From positions 1 to 35,265 of the forward strand of contig NZ_JAALDM010000066.1 in NCBI RefSeq assembly GCF_014144865.1: DNA of 35,265 bases. Reading direction: 5' to 3'. The first letter of the stretch is position 1. Each line of letters begins with the position of its first letter. The DNA comes from Dietzia aerolata (GTDB lineage Bacteria > Actinomycetota > Actinomycetes > Mycobacteriales > Mycobacteriaceae). The notes beneath the pieces are model-generated. The model saw only the letters and a list, made by a program, of their open reading frames with translations, was not told where the DNA came from and did no database searches. A program made the position numbers and the translations under genes. Shown here piece after piece: positions 15,951 to 23,878 of the stretch.

Positions 15951-16328
15951 GTGACCTCGTCCATCGCGAACATCGCCGCCTGGACCTTCGTTGCCGAATG
16001 TCCTATCCCGAACGACATCGGTCCCCTGCTGGTCCAGGGCGAACAGCCGATCGCCGCCTACAAGACGTTTCGCGACTCCGCCATTTTCACCACGAAGCGT
16101 CTGATCGTGCGGGACGCCCAAGGACTCACCGGCAAGAAGGTGGAGATCTACTCGCTGCCGTATAACTCGATCAATATGTGGTCGTCAGAGAATGCGGGTC
16201 GCATCCTCGACTTCAATTCCGAGCTCGAACTGTGGACTCGGGCAGGCCACATCAAGATCAATCTCGGCAAGGACGTCGACATCCGCAAGCTCGACCACCT
16301 CATCTCCCACGTCGTCCTCAACGGTTGA
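15951..16328 (+). CDS. Bacterial PH-domain protein
   Basis: A 125-residue cytoplasmic protein made of one bacterial pleckstrin-homology-like domain (bPH_1 type). Strands are visible as IGPLLVQGEQPIAAYKTF, DSAIFTTKRLIVRD, KKVEIYSLPYNSINMWSSE, ELELWTRAGHIKINLGK, ending in an amphipathic helix (VDIRKLDHLISHVVL). GTG 15951 is preceded by GGAGAGCAC. Such domains form rings in solution; the biological role is not known. It stands alone between the micro-protein and the convergent acyl-CoA synthetase. Confidence 0.85.
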   Translation: MTSSIANIAAWTFVAECPIPNDIGPLLVQGEQPIAAYKTFRDSAIFTTKRLIVRDAQGLTGKKVEIYSLPYNSINMWSSENAGRILDFNSELELWTRAGHIKINLGKDVDIRKLDHLISHVVLNG

Positions 16329-16402
16329 CGCCGCCACCGCGGTCTACGAGCGGACCACGGCAGCGGCGACGCATGTGGAATCAAGGGCAGGCCAGTGGCC
16401 TG

Positions 16403-18073
16403 TCAGCCGGCCCCGCCAGCCGACTCGGCCGCCTCGGCCGCCAGCTTCTTTGCCCAGCGGTAGTCCGCCTTGCCCGATGGCGAACGCTGGATGCGGTCGA
16501 CCATGACCCAGCCCTTGGGGACCTTGTAGGGCGCGAGTGCCTTGCCCACGTGAGCAACCAGCTCCGCCTCGGTCGCGCTGACACCCTCGACAAACTCGAC
16601 CACGGCCACCACCTCGTTCCCCCACCTCTCATGCGGACGGCCGGCGACGTTGACGTCCCGGACCGCCGGGTGGCTTGCCACCGCCTTCTCCACCTCTTCG
16701 ACGAAGACCTTCTCGCCGCCGGTGTTGATGGAGACGGAATCACGGCCCAGCAACTCCATCTCCCCGCTCTCGAGGAGCCGCGCCCTGTCCCCCGGGACCG
16801 CGTAGCGCTGGCCGTCGATCACCGGGAACGTGCGGGCCGACTTCTCGGGATCGTTGAGGTAGCCCAGCGGAACCCACCCCGACTGGGCCATCCAACCCGG
16901 CTCCTCGTGCCCGGGCTCGTGGAGCTTCTCCATGAACACATCCAGCACGACCAGACCGGGGCCGGTACCGAAACGCCCTGTGGACGTGGCTCCCTTGACC
17001 GACAGGTGTGAGCCCTGCGCTCCCGTTTCGGACGCCCCCACGGAGTCGTTGATCAGTGTGTTGGGCAGGAAATCCAGGACTTCTGCCTTGAGCTCCTCGG
17101 TCATGATGGCACTGCCGTTGCCGATGATCGTCAGGCTCGACAGGTCGTACTTCTCCGTCTTCATCTCATCCAGGAGTGGCCGCATCACCGCGTTGCCGGT
17201 CACGGTCATGGTGCTGGCCTTCTCCCGCTCCAGGGCACGGAGCACCGAGGCGGGGTCCATCCTGCGGTTCTCGTCAGGGATCACGAGCTTCGCGCCCTGG
17301 TGCATGAGGATGAACGCCGACCACTGCGCGGCACCGTGCATGAGCGGAGGGATCATGAGCATCACCCCGCCCATGCCGTTGACCGCGCGATCGACGACCT
17401 CGTCGTAGCTCGTCACCGGATCCCACACGCCCGGGGTGCGGCCGCCCATCGCCGACATGAAGATGTCGTGCTGGCGCCACAACACGCCCTTCGGCATGCC
17501 GGTGGTGCCGCCGGTGTAGATCATGTACAGGTCGTCGGGCGAGTGGCCGACATCCGGCAGATCCGCCGGGACCGAGGCCAGCGCCTCCTCATAATCCACC
17601 GCACCGGGAAGTAGCGGTTCGCCGGAATCGTCCGCCACCTGGAGCCAGAGCGTGATCTCCGGCAGGTCGTCTCTGATCTCGGCGAGCAGCGGCGCGAACT
17701 TCGAGTGGTAGATGATCGCCTTGGACTCGGAGTTCTGGAGCAGATACCGGAGTTCATCCGCGACATAGCGGTAGTTGACGTTCACCGAGACGCAGCGTGA
17801 CTTGAACGCCCCGAGCATGCCCTCGAGATACTCATTACCGTTGTAGAGGTACAGCGCCACGTGGTCCTGGCCGGACTCGTGCGGAGCCAGGTCAGCCCTC
17901 TCACGACGGACACCGAACCCCGCACGATGCAGGTAGGTGGCCAGGCGACGACTGCGGTCGGTCAGGTCCCCGTACGTCAGTCGCCGGTCGCGCCAGACGA
18001 TCGCTTCCCGATCAGCGAGCGCCTCGCTGATCGCCTCGTGTGTCAGTGCGATATTGAATTCCTGGGTTGTCAC
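16403..18073 (-). CDS. Acyl-CoA synthetase, FadD19-like
   Basis: A 556-residue ANL-superfamily ligase that activates a carboxylate as acyl-AMP and then acyl-CoA. The P-loop is YTGGTTGMPKG (186-196); SVGASETG is the A4/A5 region; PGDRARLLESGEMELLGRDSVSINTGGEKVFVEEVE carries the hinge and the A8 core; the catalytic lysine is in PSGKADYRWAKK. The NVNYRY, WRQHDI and DYRWAK stretches resemble M. tuberculosis FadD19, which activates C24/C26 side chains in cholesterol catabolism. A segment at residues 55-70 (RRERADLAPHESGQD) is longer than in FadD19. GTG 18073 has GGGGGAAAC just upstream. A strong hairpin separates it from the cyp51 operon, so it probably has its own promoter in 18074-18263. Steroid-acid activation is a likely role, inferred from family and context. 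Confidence 0.9.
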   Translation of the reverse strand: MTTQEFNIALTHEAISEALADREAIVWRDRRLTYGDLTDRSRRLATYLHRAGFGVRRERADLAPHESGQDHVALYLYNGNEYLEGMLGAFKSRCVSVNVNYRYVADELRYLLQNSESKAIIYHSKFAPLLAEIRDDLPEITLWLQVADDSGEPLLPGAVDYEEALASVPADLPDVGHSPDDLYMIYTGGTTGMPKGVLWRQHDIFMSAMGGRTPGVWDPVTSYDEVVDRAVNGMGGVMLMIPPLMHGAAQWSAFILMHQGAKLVIPDENRRMDPASVLRALEREKASTMTVTGNAVMRPLLDEMKTEKYDLSSLTIIGNGSAIMTEELKAEVLDFLPNTLINDSVGASETGAQGSHLSVKGATSTGRFGTGPGLVVLDVFMEKLHEPGHEEPGWMAQSGWVPLGYLNDPEKSARTFPVIDGQRYAVPGDRARLLESGEMELLGRDSVSINTGGEKVFVEEVEKAVASHPAVRDVNVAGRPHERWGNEVVAVVEFVEGVSATEAELVAHVGKALAPYKVPKGWVMVDRIQRSPSGKADYRWAKKLAAEAAESAGGAG

Positions 18074-18263
18074 GTTTCCCCCTACGCGGATTTCAGCGGA
18101 TTACAGCGGTGTTCATGGGCCAGTGATCCCGCTCCATCCGGTGGCGGGAGCCGACGAATGCAGACAACCCAGTAGACAACTGCCCACTCCCGTGGTGGTC
18201 AGGCTACGTCAGCGTCTGGTGTGATGACCTGCGAATTAGCAACGTTCTCTCGCACATCCCGGA

Positions 18264-18312
18264 CCGCGCACCCCGAGGCCGGAGCATGCGTCGGCGCCCT
18301 CGGGGTGCGCGG
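18264..18312 (-). terminator. Strong hairpin ending the tetR-cyp51-ferredoxin-NTF2 operon
   Basis: The arms CCGCGCACCCCGAGG (18264-18278) and its exact complement (18298-18312) give a 15-bp stem, and the GCCG...CGGC in the loop may extend it. It begins nine bases after the stop codon at 18322 on the minus strand. No T-run. Confidence 0.8.
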
Positions 18313-18321
18313 CACACCGGA

Positions 18322-18897
18322 TCAGATCTCGTCGGGACCGTTGACCGGCCACAGCGGGGCAGGGCTGTCCTCGATGCGGTACCAGCCGGCCGGCTTGCCT
18401 CCCGCACCCTCGAACCGCTTCTTCATGGAATCGGTCAGTGCATCGGCCTCGTACATGCGCATGAACAGGTCCACGACGTTGCCGAAGTCGAAGAAGTCCC
18501 GGTGCCAGGCCCACTGACGATTGCCGTTGTAGAGGAACCACGAGCCGCCCAGCCCGTGCACCTGGTACGGCTCACCGGTCTTCGGGTCGGTCGTGCCGCG
18601 GGCGATCTGCTTCCACAGGCACAGGACGTCCCCGGTCTCCGCGTCGATGATCGTGCGGATGTACGGGTACTCCCAGCCGTCCAGCCCGGCCATCTCCTGA
18701 CCGAGCGCGATCTCCCGGATCTCATCGCGGCCCACTGCCATGAAGTCGTCCTTGGTGCCGTAGTTCCAGCCGTAGGTGGCGTCCTCGGCGTAGAACCGCT
18801 CCAGCGGCCGCCAGTCCTTGTTGCGCTCGCACTCGGCGTTCGCGTCGATCCATTCCTGCACGAACTCCGCGATCTCGGCGCGGTCATACCTGGTCAC
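18322..18897 (-). CDS. NTF2/SnoaL-like protein of the cyp51 operon
   Basis: A 191-residue single-domain protein of the nuclear-transport-factor-2 fold (SnoaL-like group), a cone-shaped fold used by ketosteroid isomerases, dehydratases and cyclases. Visible elements are FVQEWIDANAECERNKDW, RPLERFYAEDATYGWNYG, FMAVGRDEIREIALG, and strands IRTIIDAETGDVLCLWKQIA and GGSWFLYNGNRQWAWHRDFFDFGN. GTG 18897 is preceded by GGAGTGAG. It lies 29 bp after the ferredoxin and is the last gene of the operon. The fold and its neighbours fit a role on a polycyclic substrate, for example double-bond isomerisation, but the catalytic Asp/Tyr pair of ketosteroid isomerase cannot be assigned by eye. Confidence 0.8.
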   Translation of the reverse strand: MTRYDRAEIAEFVQEWIDANAECERNKDWRPLERFYAEDATYGWNYGTKDDFMAVGRDEIREIALGQEMAGLDGWEYPYIRTIIDAETGDVLCLWKQIARGTTDPKTGEPYQVHGLGGSWFLYNGNRQWAWHRDFFDFGNVVDLFMRMYEADALTDSMKKRFEGAGGKPAGWYRIEDSPAPLWPVNGPDEI

Positions 18898-18926
18898 GTC
18901 AACTCACTCCTGGGTTGTGGATTATT

Positions 18927-19127
18927 TCAGTCCTCGACCAGGCGCAGTGCCTGGGTCGGGCAGTACTTGACCGCGTCCTTCACGGCCGGCAATTGATCGG
19001 CGGGGACCTCGCCCCGCTTGGCACGCACCTTGGCCCCCGAGCCCTTGCCGACGCTGAACCAGTCCGGCGCTTCCGCCTGGCATTCGGCATGGCCCTGGCA
19101 CAGGTCGAAATCGACTTCGACTCGCAT
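18927..19127 (-). CDS. 3Fe-4S ferredoxin, probable redox partner of CYP51
   Basis: A 66-residue ferredoxin carrying a single 3Fe-4S cluster. The motif is Cys10-x-x-His-x-x-Cys16 (DLCQGHAECQ) and Cys56-Pro (KYCPTQAL); the fourth cysteine of 4Fe-4S types is replaced by His, as in M. tuberculosis Rv0763c, which is encoded beside CYP51 (Rv0764c). It would pass electrons from a ferredoxin reductase, not encoded here, to the P450. ATG 19127 has GAGGTGAC upstream. It starts 40 bp after the cyp51 stop. Confidence 0.93.
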   Translation of the reverse strand: MRVEVDFDLCQGHAECQAEAPDWFSVGKGSGAKVRAKRGEVPADQLPAVKDAVKYCPTQALRLVED

Positions 19128-19167
19128 CACTGTCACCTCGTCTCCCCGACCGGCACCGCGGCGCCGG

Positions 19168-20550
19168 TCACCGCTTCCTGCGCCGGTAGCGCACCTTGCA
19201 CGGCTGCGCGAGCTGCACCACCATCTTCGAGTGGTCGTTGTGGTAGCTGTCGGCCGGTTGGGCGAGCTCGAACTCGAACTCGCGAAGCAGGATCGAGAAG
19301 ATCGCCTTGATCTGCAGCTGCGCGAACGCGGCGCCCACACAGCGGTGGCGGCCGGCCCCGAACGGGATCCAGGTCCACCGGTTGACGATGTCCTCTTGCC
19401 GCGGCTCGGCGTACCGGTCCGGGTCGAAGGTGTCGGCGTCCGGGAAGTCCTCCGGCAACCTGTTGGACACCGCCGGCGATGCGGCCACGGTCTGGCCAGC
19501 GCGGACGACGTAGTCACCGATCTGCACGTCCTCCTGGGCCACGCGCATCAGGATGATCAACGGCGGATGCAGGCGCAGGGTCTCCTTGAGCGCGTTCTCC
19601 ACCTTCGGCATCTGACGCAGGGCGCCGAACGAGTACTCGGCGCCGTCCGCGTAGACCTCATCCAGCTCGGCGACGACCTCGGCGAGGTAGTCCGAGTTCT
19701 TGAGCAACTCGATGAGCATCCAGGCACTAGTGCCCGAGGTGGTGTGGTGGCCGGCGAACATCATCGAGATGAAGATGCCGGTGACCTCGTCCGGCGTGAA
19801 CCGCAGCTGCCCGTCCTCGTTCTTGACCGAGACCAGCACGTCCAGCAGGTCGCGGTCATCCTTGTCGGTCGGCGGATTGGCGATCCGGTCGTCCATGATC
19901 GCCGACACCAACTCCACGAGACCCTCACGCGCGGCGTCACGCTTGCGGAACGACGGGATATCGGCATACGGGTCGATGTAGGCGTGAGGGTCGGTTCCCT
20001 GCTCCAGATCGTGGTACAGATGCGCGAACCGCTCATCGAGCTGTTCCCGGAACTTCGGCCCGATCAGGCACGCCGACGAGGTGTAGATGGTCAGCTCGGA
20101 GAACCACTCCAGCAGGTCGATCTCACCCTCGTCACCCCACGCGGCCACCATGCGCTCGACCTCACGCGGAATGGTGACCGCGTGCTGACGCATGTGCTCG
20201 CCGCGCAGCGCGGTGTTGTGGAGCATCTCCGACCGACGTTCGGGGCTGGCGTCGAAGACGACTCCCTCACCGAACACCGGGGTCATGAACGGGTACGCGG
20301 CCGCCTGGTCGAGCGACTCCTCCGGCGCGCGGAAGAACGCCTCATTCGCCGCGGCGCCCGACGCGAGGCAGATGTCGCGGTCGGCGATCTTGAAGACCCC
20401 CAGCTCCCCGCACTCCTCCCGGACGCGCCAGAACAAACTGATCGGATCGGCACGCAACTCGTCCATGTGCCCGAGCTCGCCCTCGCCACCGGAGACGCGC
20501 CCCGGCTCGGAGAGGGCGGAGAAATCGACGGGACTCTCGGTACTGGTCAT
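19168..20550 (-). CDS. cyp51: Cytochrome P450 CYP51, sterol 14-alpha-demethylase
   Basis: A 460-residue soluble P450 that fits CYP51, the enzyme removing the 14-alpha-methyl of lanosterol-type sterols in three oxygenation steps. The CYP51-specific B' region AYPFMTPVFGEGVVFDASP holds Tyr86 and Phe88; the I-helix is MFAGHHTTSGT (His268, His269); the K-helix is KETLR (323-326); the heme loop is PFGAGRHRCVG with Cys404 as ligand. Long stretches (ELTIYTSSACLIG, ETLRLHPPLIILMRVA, NDHSKMVVQLAQP) match M. tuberculosis CYP51 as I recall it. The N-terminus is about ten residues longer. ATG 20550 overlaps the TetR stop by one base (TGATG), so the two are translationally coupled. Bacteria of this group lack de novo sterol synthesis, so the physiological substrate is open; the neighbours point to catabolism of an imported compound. 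Confidence 0.95.
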   Translation of the reverse strand: MTSTESPVDFSALSEPGRVSGGEGELGHMDELRADPISLFWRVREECGELGVFKIADRDICLASGAAANEAFFRAPEESLDQAAAYPFMTPVFGEGVVFDASPERRSEMLHNTALRGEHMRQHAVTIPREVERMVAAWGDEGEIDLLEWFSELTIYTSSACLIGPKFREQLDERFAHLYHDLEQGTDPHAYIDPYADIPSFRKRDAAREGLVELVSAIMDDRIANPPTDKDDRDLLDVLVSVKNEDGQLRFTPDEVTGIFISMMFAGHHTTSGTSAWMLIELLKNSDYLAEVVAELDEVYADGAEYSFGALRQMPKVENALKETLRLHPPLIILMRVAQEDVQIGDYVVRAGQTVAASPAVSNRLPEDFPDADTFDPDRYAEPRQEDIVNRWTWIPFGAGRHRCVGAAFAQLQIKAIFSILLREFEFELAQPADSYHNDHSKMVVQLAQPCKVRYRRRKR

Positions 20551-21212
20551 CAGATCATCTCCTCGTTCTGGGTCGACATGGCCTTGTGGCCAGCCGACTG
20601 CTGCTCTGGTGCTCTGCTCACGGGACCGGAGGCCTCGCCGATGACCCCCACGAGGGCGCTGCGCACCACCGACTCATAGACCCGGTCCCGGTGGGCGTCG
20701 TCGGCGATGAAGCCGGAGTTCACGAGTGACGAGAACCCGTGCAGTGCGGCGAACAGCGACGCGGCGGCATCGAAGGTCTCCTCCTCCGCGAGGCCGCAGG
20801 AGAGCAGGACCGCGCGGAGAGCATCGTTGAGCTTCATCGCGGACGCGATCAGCGCATTGGGGTTCGTGGATGCCGCGGTGAGCGCGTGATACCGGCGCGG
20901 GTAGTTGGTGGACCACTGCCGGTGCGCATCCATCAGGGCCCGCAAGCCGTCCGGACCGGAGCGACCCATCGCCACCAGGGAAAGGTGCTCGCCGAGAGCG
21001 GACATGGCCGCCACCTGAACCGCCACCCGCAGGTCCTCGAGATTGTCGACGTGGTTGTACAGGGATGCGGTGACCACGCCGAGCTGCTGCGCGCAAGCCG
21101 ACATGGACAGCTCGTCCAGCCCCCGGTCATCGACCAGCTGCAGAGCACTGTCGATCACTTTCTCTCGCGTGAGAGTTCGCCGCCGCACGGCCCGGTCTGT
21201 GGTCACGATCAC
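20550..21212 (-). CDS. TetR family regulator leading the cyp51 operon
   Basis: A 220-residue TetR protein. The HTH reads TREKVIDSALQLVDDRGLDEL, then SMSACAQQLGVVTASLYNHVDN, with the family L-Y-x-H-V pattern. The C-terminal domain is of the TetR_C type (PRRYHALTAAS, AASLFAALHGFSSLVNSG). It is first gene of tetR-cyp51-fdx-NTF2, overlapping cyp51 by one base, and lies 18 bp from an AT-rich dyad that is its likely operator. Start choice: GTG 21212 is the longest; a second in-frame GTG at 21206 sits six bases after a TAGTCT -10-like hexamer and could be a leaderless start. No Shine-Dalgarno is seen for either. The ligand is probably a substrate or product of the pathway. Confidence 0.9.
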   Translation of the reverse strand: MIVTTDRAVRRRTLTREKVIDSALQLVDDRGLDELSMSACAQQLGVVTASLYNHVDNLEDLRVAVQVAAMSALGEHLSLVAMGRSGPDGLRALMDAHRQWSTNYPRRYHALTAASTNPNALIASAMKLNDALRAVLLSCGLAEEETFDAAASLFAALHGFSSLVNSGFIADDAHRDRVYESVVRSALVGVIGEASGPVSRAPEQQSAGHKAMSTQNEEMI

Positions 21213-21230
21213 AGACTAAAGGAAGTCCGG

Positions 21231-21255
21231 TTTTAATGAAAGACTTTCGTTTAAA
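21231..21255. promoter_or_regulatory. AT-rich palindromic operator in front of the cyp51 operon
   Basis: The left arm TTTTAATGAAAG (21231-21242) and right arm CTTTCGTTTAAA (21244-21255) pair at 10 of 12 positions around a central A. The site is strikingly AT-rich for this DNA and lies 18 bp from the TetR start, in the region divergent from the scramblase-like gene. TetR proteins bind such dyads, so this is the likely switch for both directions. Confidence 0.65.
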
Positions 21256-21452
21256 GAAATGTGTGGCACACGGCCAGCCCGCTGCGAGCGGGCGCACGAG
21301 CCGACAGCGATGAAGAAGACCCCGGCACCGGAGTCGAATACGCGGACGCGGCGAGCGCTCGGCCTGCGGGCACGATGGGCGCGTGGCGTTGTCGTCGTCG
21401 CACGATCTTTTTTCACGAGCCAGCGCTGCAGACCGCCGGCCGCGCGGGGACG

Positions 21453-22013
21453 ATGGATTCCATGAGCGGACTGATGAGCAATGTCCTCGTGTTCCAGCAG
21501 ACCTCGAATTTCGTCAAGAACGATTTCGCGATCATGGACGGGCAGGGCACCCAGATCGGCCACGTGGAAACCGGCGGCAGCACGCTGGCGCGGATGTTCG
21601 CCGGGTCGCGCGAGCTGACCGTGTTCGAGGGGCCGGGGAATCCGGTGATCCAGGTCAAGGACACCTACACCCTCGGCCGGGAACGGATGGAGATCTACGA
21701 CGGCCACGGCCAACCGCTGGCGTCACTGGTGCGCCGACTCGCACTTTTCGGCACACGCATCTCGCTCGACCTGCAGGGCGAGGAGCTCGAACTGTCCGGC
21801 AACATCTGGGGATTCGAGTTCCAGATCAACGGTCCGATGGGCGCCATGGGGACGGTGTCGCGCGAGTGGTCCGGGCTCGGGAACGCCTTCCTCGGGATGT
21901 CGACCTACTCGCTGCGACTTGCCGAGAACCTGACCGCCCCCCAGCGGCACGCGATCATCGGCGCGGTGCTGGCGCTGGACCTCATCCGCGAGAAGCGCAG
22001 TCGCAACAGCTGA
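21453..22013 (+). CDS. LURP-one/phospholipid-scramblase-like (Tubby C-terminal fold) protein
   Basis: A 186-residue protein of the LURP-one-related/scramblase superfamily, a 12-stranded barrel around a C-terminal apolar helix. Typical segments are LMSNVLVFQQTSNFVKNDFAIMDGQG, REL TVFEGPGNPVIQVKD (spaced here), GRERMEIYDGHGQPLA, and ISLDLQGEELELSGNIWGFEFQI, ending in IIGAVLALDLIREK. Function in bacteria is not established; lipid binding is suspected. Start: ATG 21453 has GGGGACG close by, while ATG 21462 and 21474 are also in frame. A perfect 7-bp hairpin (GCCCGCT-GCG-AGCGGGC, 21277-21293) lies in the leader between the operator and the gene. It is the first gene rightward of the shared regulatory region, with the transporter next. 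Confidence 0.8.
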   Translation: MDSMSGLMSNVLVFQQTSNFVKNDFAIMDGQGTQIGHVETGGSTLARMFAGSRELTVFEGPGNPVIQVKDTYTLGRERMEIYDGHGQPLASLVRRLALFGTRISLDLQGEELELSGNIWGFEFQINGPMGAMGTVSREWSGLGNAFLGMSTYSLRLAENLTAPQRHAIIGAVLALDLIREKRSRNS

Positions 22014-22020
22014 GCCGGCC

Positions 22021-22068
22021 CGCGCACCGGACCGGCCGCGCACCGGACCGGCCGCACACCTGCCCGGC
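22021..22068 (+). repeat. Tandem 16-bp repeat, two exact copies and one degenerate copy
   Basis: CGCGCACCGGACCGGC occurs at 22021-22036 and again at 22037-22052 without change, followed by a partly matching third unit CGCACACCTGCCCGGC (22053-22068). It lies just after the stop of the scramblase-like gene. Replication slippage is the simplest origin; the units are not palindromic enough to be a clear terminator. Confidence 0.8.
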
Positions 22069-22226
22069 CGCCTCCCCGGACGAGCAGCACTTCCCTGCCG
22101 ATATCGGGCCTCCGCGCAGATCACCTCCGAACGGGTGGTTAACTGGTGTGACTCACCCCACAGGCAGACCTTCGCCGGGGCGGTGAGGCACCGATACCGG
22201 CACTGCGCGAGGGGACCACCACACCG

Positions 22227-23135
22227 ATGAACGATTCCGCCCTGATCAGCATCGGATTGCCGATCGCGCTGGCGATCATCATGTTCGGCCTCGGCCTCTC
22301 GCTCACGCCGGGCGATTTCCGCCGCGTCGCCAAGTCGCCCCGCGCCGTGGTGGTGGCCCTCGTCCTGCAGATCCTGGTCCTGCCCGCCGTAGCGTTCGGC
22401 CTGGTCATCGCGTTCAACCTGGACCCGCTCCTCGCGGTGGGCGTCATGCTGCTGGCCGCCTCCCCCGGCGGCACCACGGCCAACCTGCTCAGCCACCTCT
22501 TCCGCGGCGACGTCGCGCTCAACATCACGCTCACCGCCATCAACTCGGTGCTCGCCGCGGTCTCAATCCCGGTGATCACCAACCTCGCGATCAGCTATTT
22601 CGATGCCGACGGCACCCTCGGCCTGCAGTTCGGCAAGGTGCTGCAGGTCATCGCGATCGTGATCATCCCTGTCGTGCTGGGCATGTTCGTGCGCAGCAAG
22701 TCCCCCGGTTTCGCGACGCGCGCCGACCGGCCGGTGCGGATCTTCTCGATCGCGGTCCTGGCGATCGTGGCCCTCGGCGCGATCTTCGGCGAGCGCGACA
22801 ACATCCTCGACTACCTGCAGTCCGTGGGCGCCGTGACCGCCCTGTTCTGCCTCGCCAGCCTGTCCCTGGGCTACTTCGTCTCGCGACTGCTGCGACTGTC
22901 CAAGACGCAGTCGATCGCCGCGTCCATGGAGATCGGCGTGCACAACACGACCATCGCCCTGACCATCGCGCTGAGCGTGCTGGACAGCGTGGAGGTGGCG
23001 ATACCCGCCGCGATCTACTCCGTCTTCATGTACATCCTCGCCCCGGCGTTCGGCTTCCTCATCTCCCGGGGCCACACGGACGACGACCCCGCCGACAATC
23101 ACGTGACCACTGTGCCGCGCGCCACAGTCGAGTAG
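22227..23135 (+). CDS. Bile acid:sodium symporter (BASS) family transporter
   Basis: A 302-residue integral membrane protein with about nine to ten helices, of the BASS family (SBF domain), which imports bile acids and other organic anions with Na+. Visible hallmarks are IALAIIMFGLGLSLTPGDFRRV at the start, the crossover motif LLAASPGGTTANLLSHLFRGDVALNITLTAINS holding Na+-site residues, and the second crossover ASMEIGVHNTTIALTIALS. The tail is polar and acidic. ATG 22227 has GAGGGG about a dozen bases upstream. It is followed after 67 bp by a second NTF2-like gene, likely one transcript. Opposite the cyp51 operon, it is a plausible importer of a sterol-derived acid (inference; other BASS members carry pantoate or pyruvate). 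Confidence 0.92.
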   Translation: MNDSALISIGLPIALAIIMFGLGLSLTPGDFRRVAKSPRAVVVALVLQILVLPAVAFGLVIAFNLDPLLAVGVMLLAASPGGTTANLLSHLFRGDVALNITLTAINSVLAAVSIPVITNLAISYFDADGTLGLQFGKVLQVIAIVIIPVVLGMFVRSKSPGFATRADRPVRIFSIAVLAIVALGAIFGERDNILDYLQSVGAVTALFCLASLSLGYFVSRLLRLSKTQSIAASMEIGVHNTTIALTIALSVLDSVEVAIPAAIYSVFMYILAPAFGFLISRGHTDDDPADNHVTTVPRATVE

Positions 23136-23202
23136 GTTCAGCGCAAACACCCGTCGAATACCCCGTCGACCACCCGTCGCCCCCGAGGAGGGTTCCCGCA
23201 CC

Positions 23203-23697
23203 ATGGGGACCTACGAAGAGATCGACCGCGCCGCCACCGGACTCGAGAAGGAGTGGGAGCACAACAAGACCCACGCCGAGAACTGGATCAACTACGGCCG
23301 CCTGTTCACCCCGGACGCCGTGTGCGTCGAGCACAACTACGGCATCTTCCACGGCGCCGACGCGATCGGCGAGTGGCTCGACAAGACCTTGCACTCGTTC
23401 CCCGGCAACGAGATGCCGCATTTCGAGTTCACCTGGAGAGTGATCGACGCCGAGCAGGGCCGCTTCGTCGGCGGCGTCATCAACCGCATGAAGGACCCGG
23501 GCGACGGCAGCGTCCACGAGGTCAAGGCCATCCAGCACATGGAGTACGGCGGTGACGGACTCTGGAAGCTGGAGGAGGACGTCTACAACCCGAACCTCTT
23601 CCTCAAGATGCTCAAGGGATACATCCGCAAGTGCAAGGAACTCGGTTCGCTCTCGCCCGAGGCGGAGGAGTTCGGCAAGAATTTCAACTGGATCTGA
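23203..23697 (+). CDS. NTF2/SnoaL-like protein downstream of the BASS transporter
   Basis: A 164-residue single-domain NTF2-like protein, apparently related to the one at 18322. It shows EWEHNKTHAENWINYGRLFTPD, AVCVEHNYGIFHGADAIGEWL, and strands MPHFEFTWRVIDAEQGRFVGGVINRM and VHEVKAIQHMEYGGDGLWKLEED, ending YNPNLFLKMLKGYIRKCKEL. ATG 23203 is preceded by a very good GAGGAGGG. Two NTF2-like genes flanking one P450/transporter locus suggest two steps on, or two binding proteins for, the same compound. Activity cannot be deduced from sequence. Confidence 0.82.
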   Translation: MGTYEEIDRAATGLEKEWEHNKTHAENWINYGRLFTPDAVCVEHNYGIFHGADAIGEWLDKTLHSFPGNEMPHFEFTWRVIDAEQGRFVGGVINRMKDPGDGSVHEVKAIQHMEYGGDGLWKLEEDVYNPNLFLKMLKGYIRKCKELGSLSPEAEEFGKNFNWI

Positions 23698-23701
23698 CGA
23701 C

Positions 23702-23747
23702 GACGAGGACCGCACACCGCGCGCACGCGCACCGGCCGGTCCTCGTC
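23702..23747 (+). terminator. Hairpin after the BASS/NTF2 unit
   Basis: GACGAGGACCG (23702-23712) pairs exactly with 23737-23747 around a GC-rich 24-base loop, five bases after the stop codon. It is followed by ACAGTCATTTCC. Confidence 0.6.
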
Positions 23748-23878
23748 ACAGTCATTTCCTGACTTCGCCGAACTGTCAGCGACTGGTCAGTAGCACGCGG
23801 ACAGTCCGGCGACTGGCGCGGCGACGAAGGGCGGCCGATAGCTCCGTGGAGCGTCGGCCGCTCACTTCTCGGCCGGGC

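Noticed and set aside
22138-22165. GGTGTGACTCACC dyad upstream of the BASS gene as a Crp site
   Set aside because: The half-sites are too close together for TGTGA-N6-TCACA, so it does not fit the Crp pattern.
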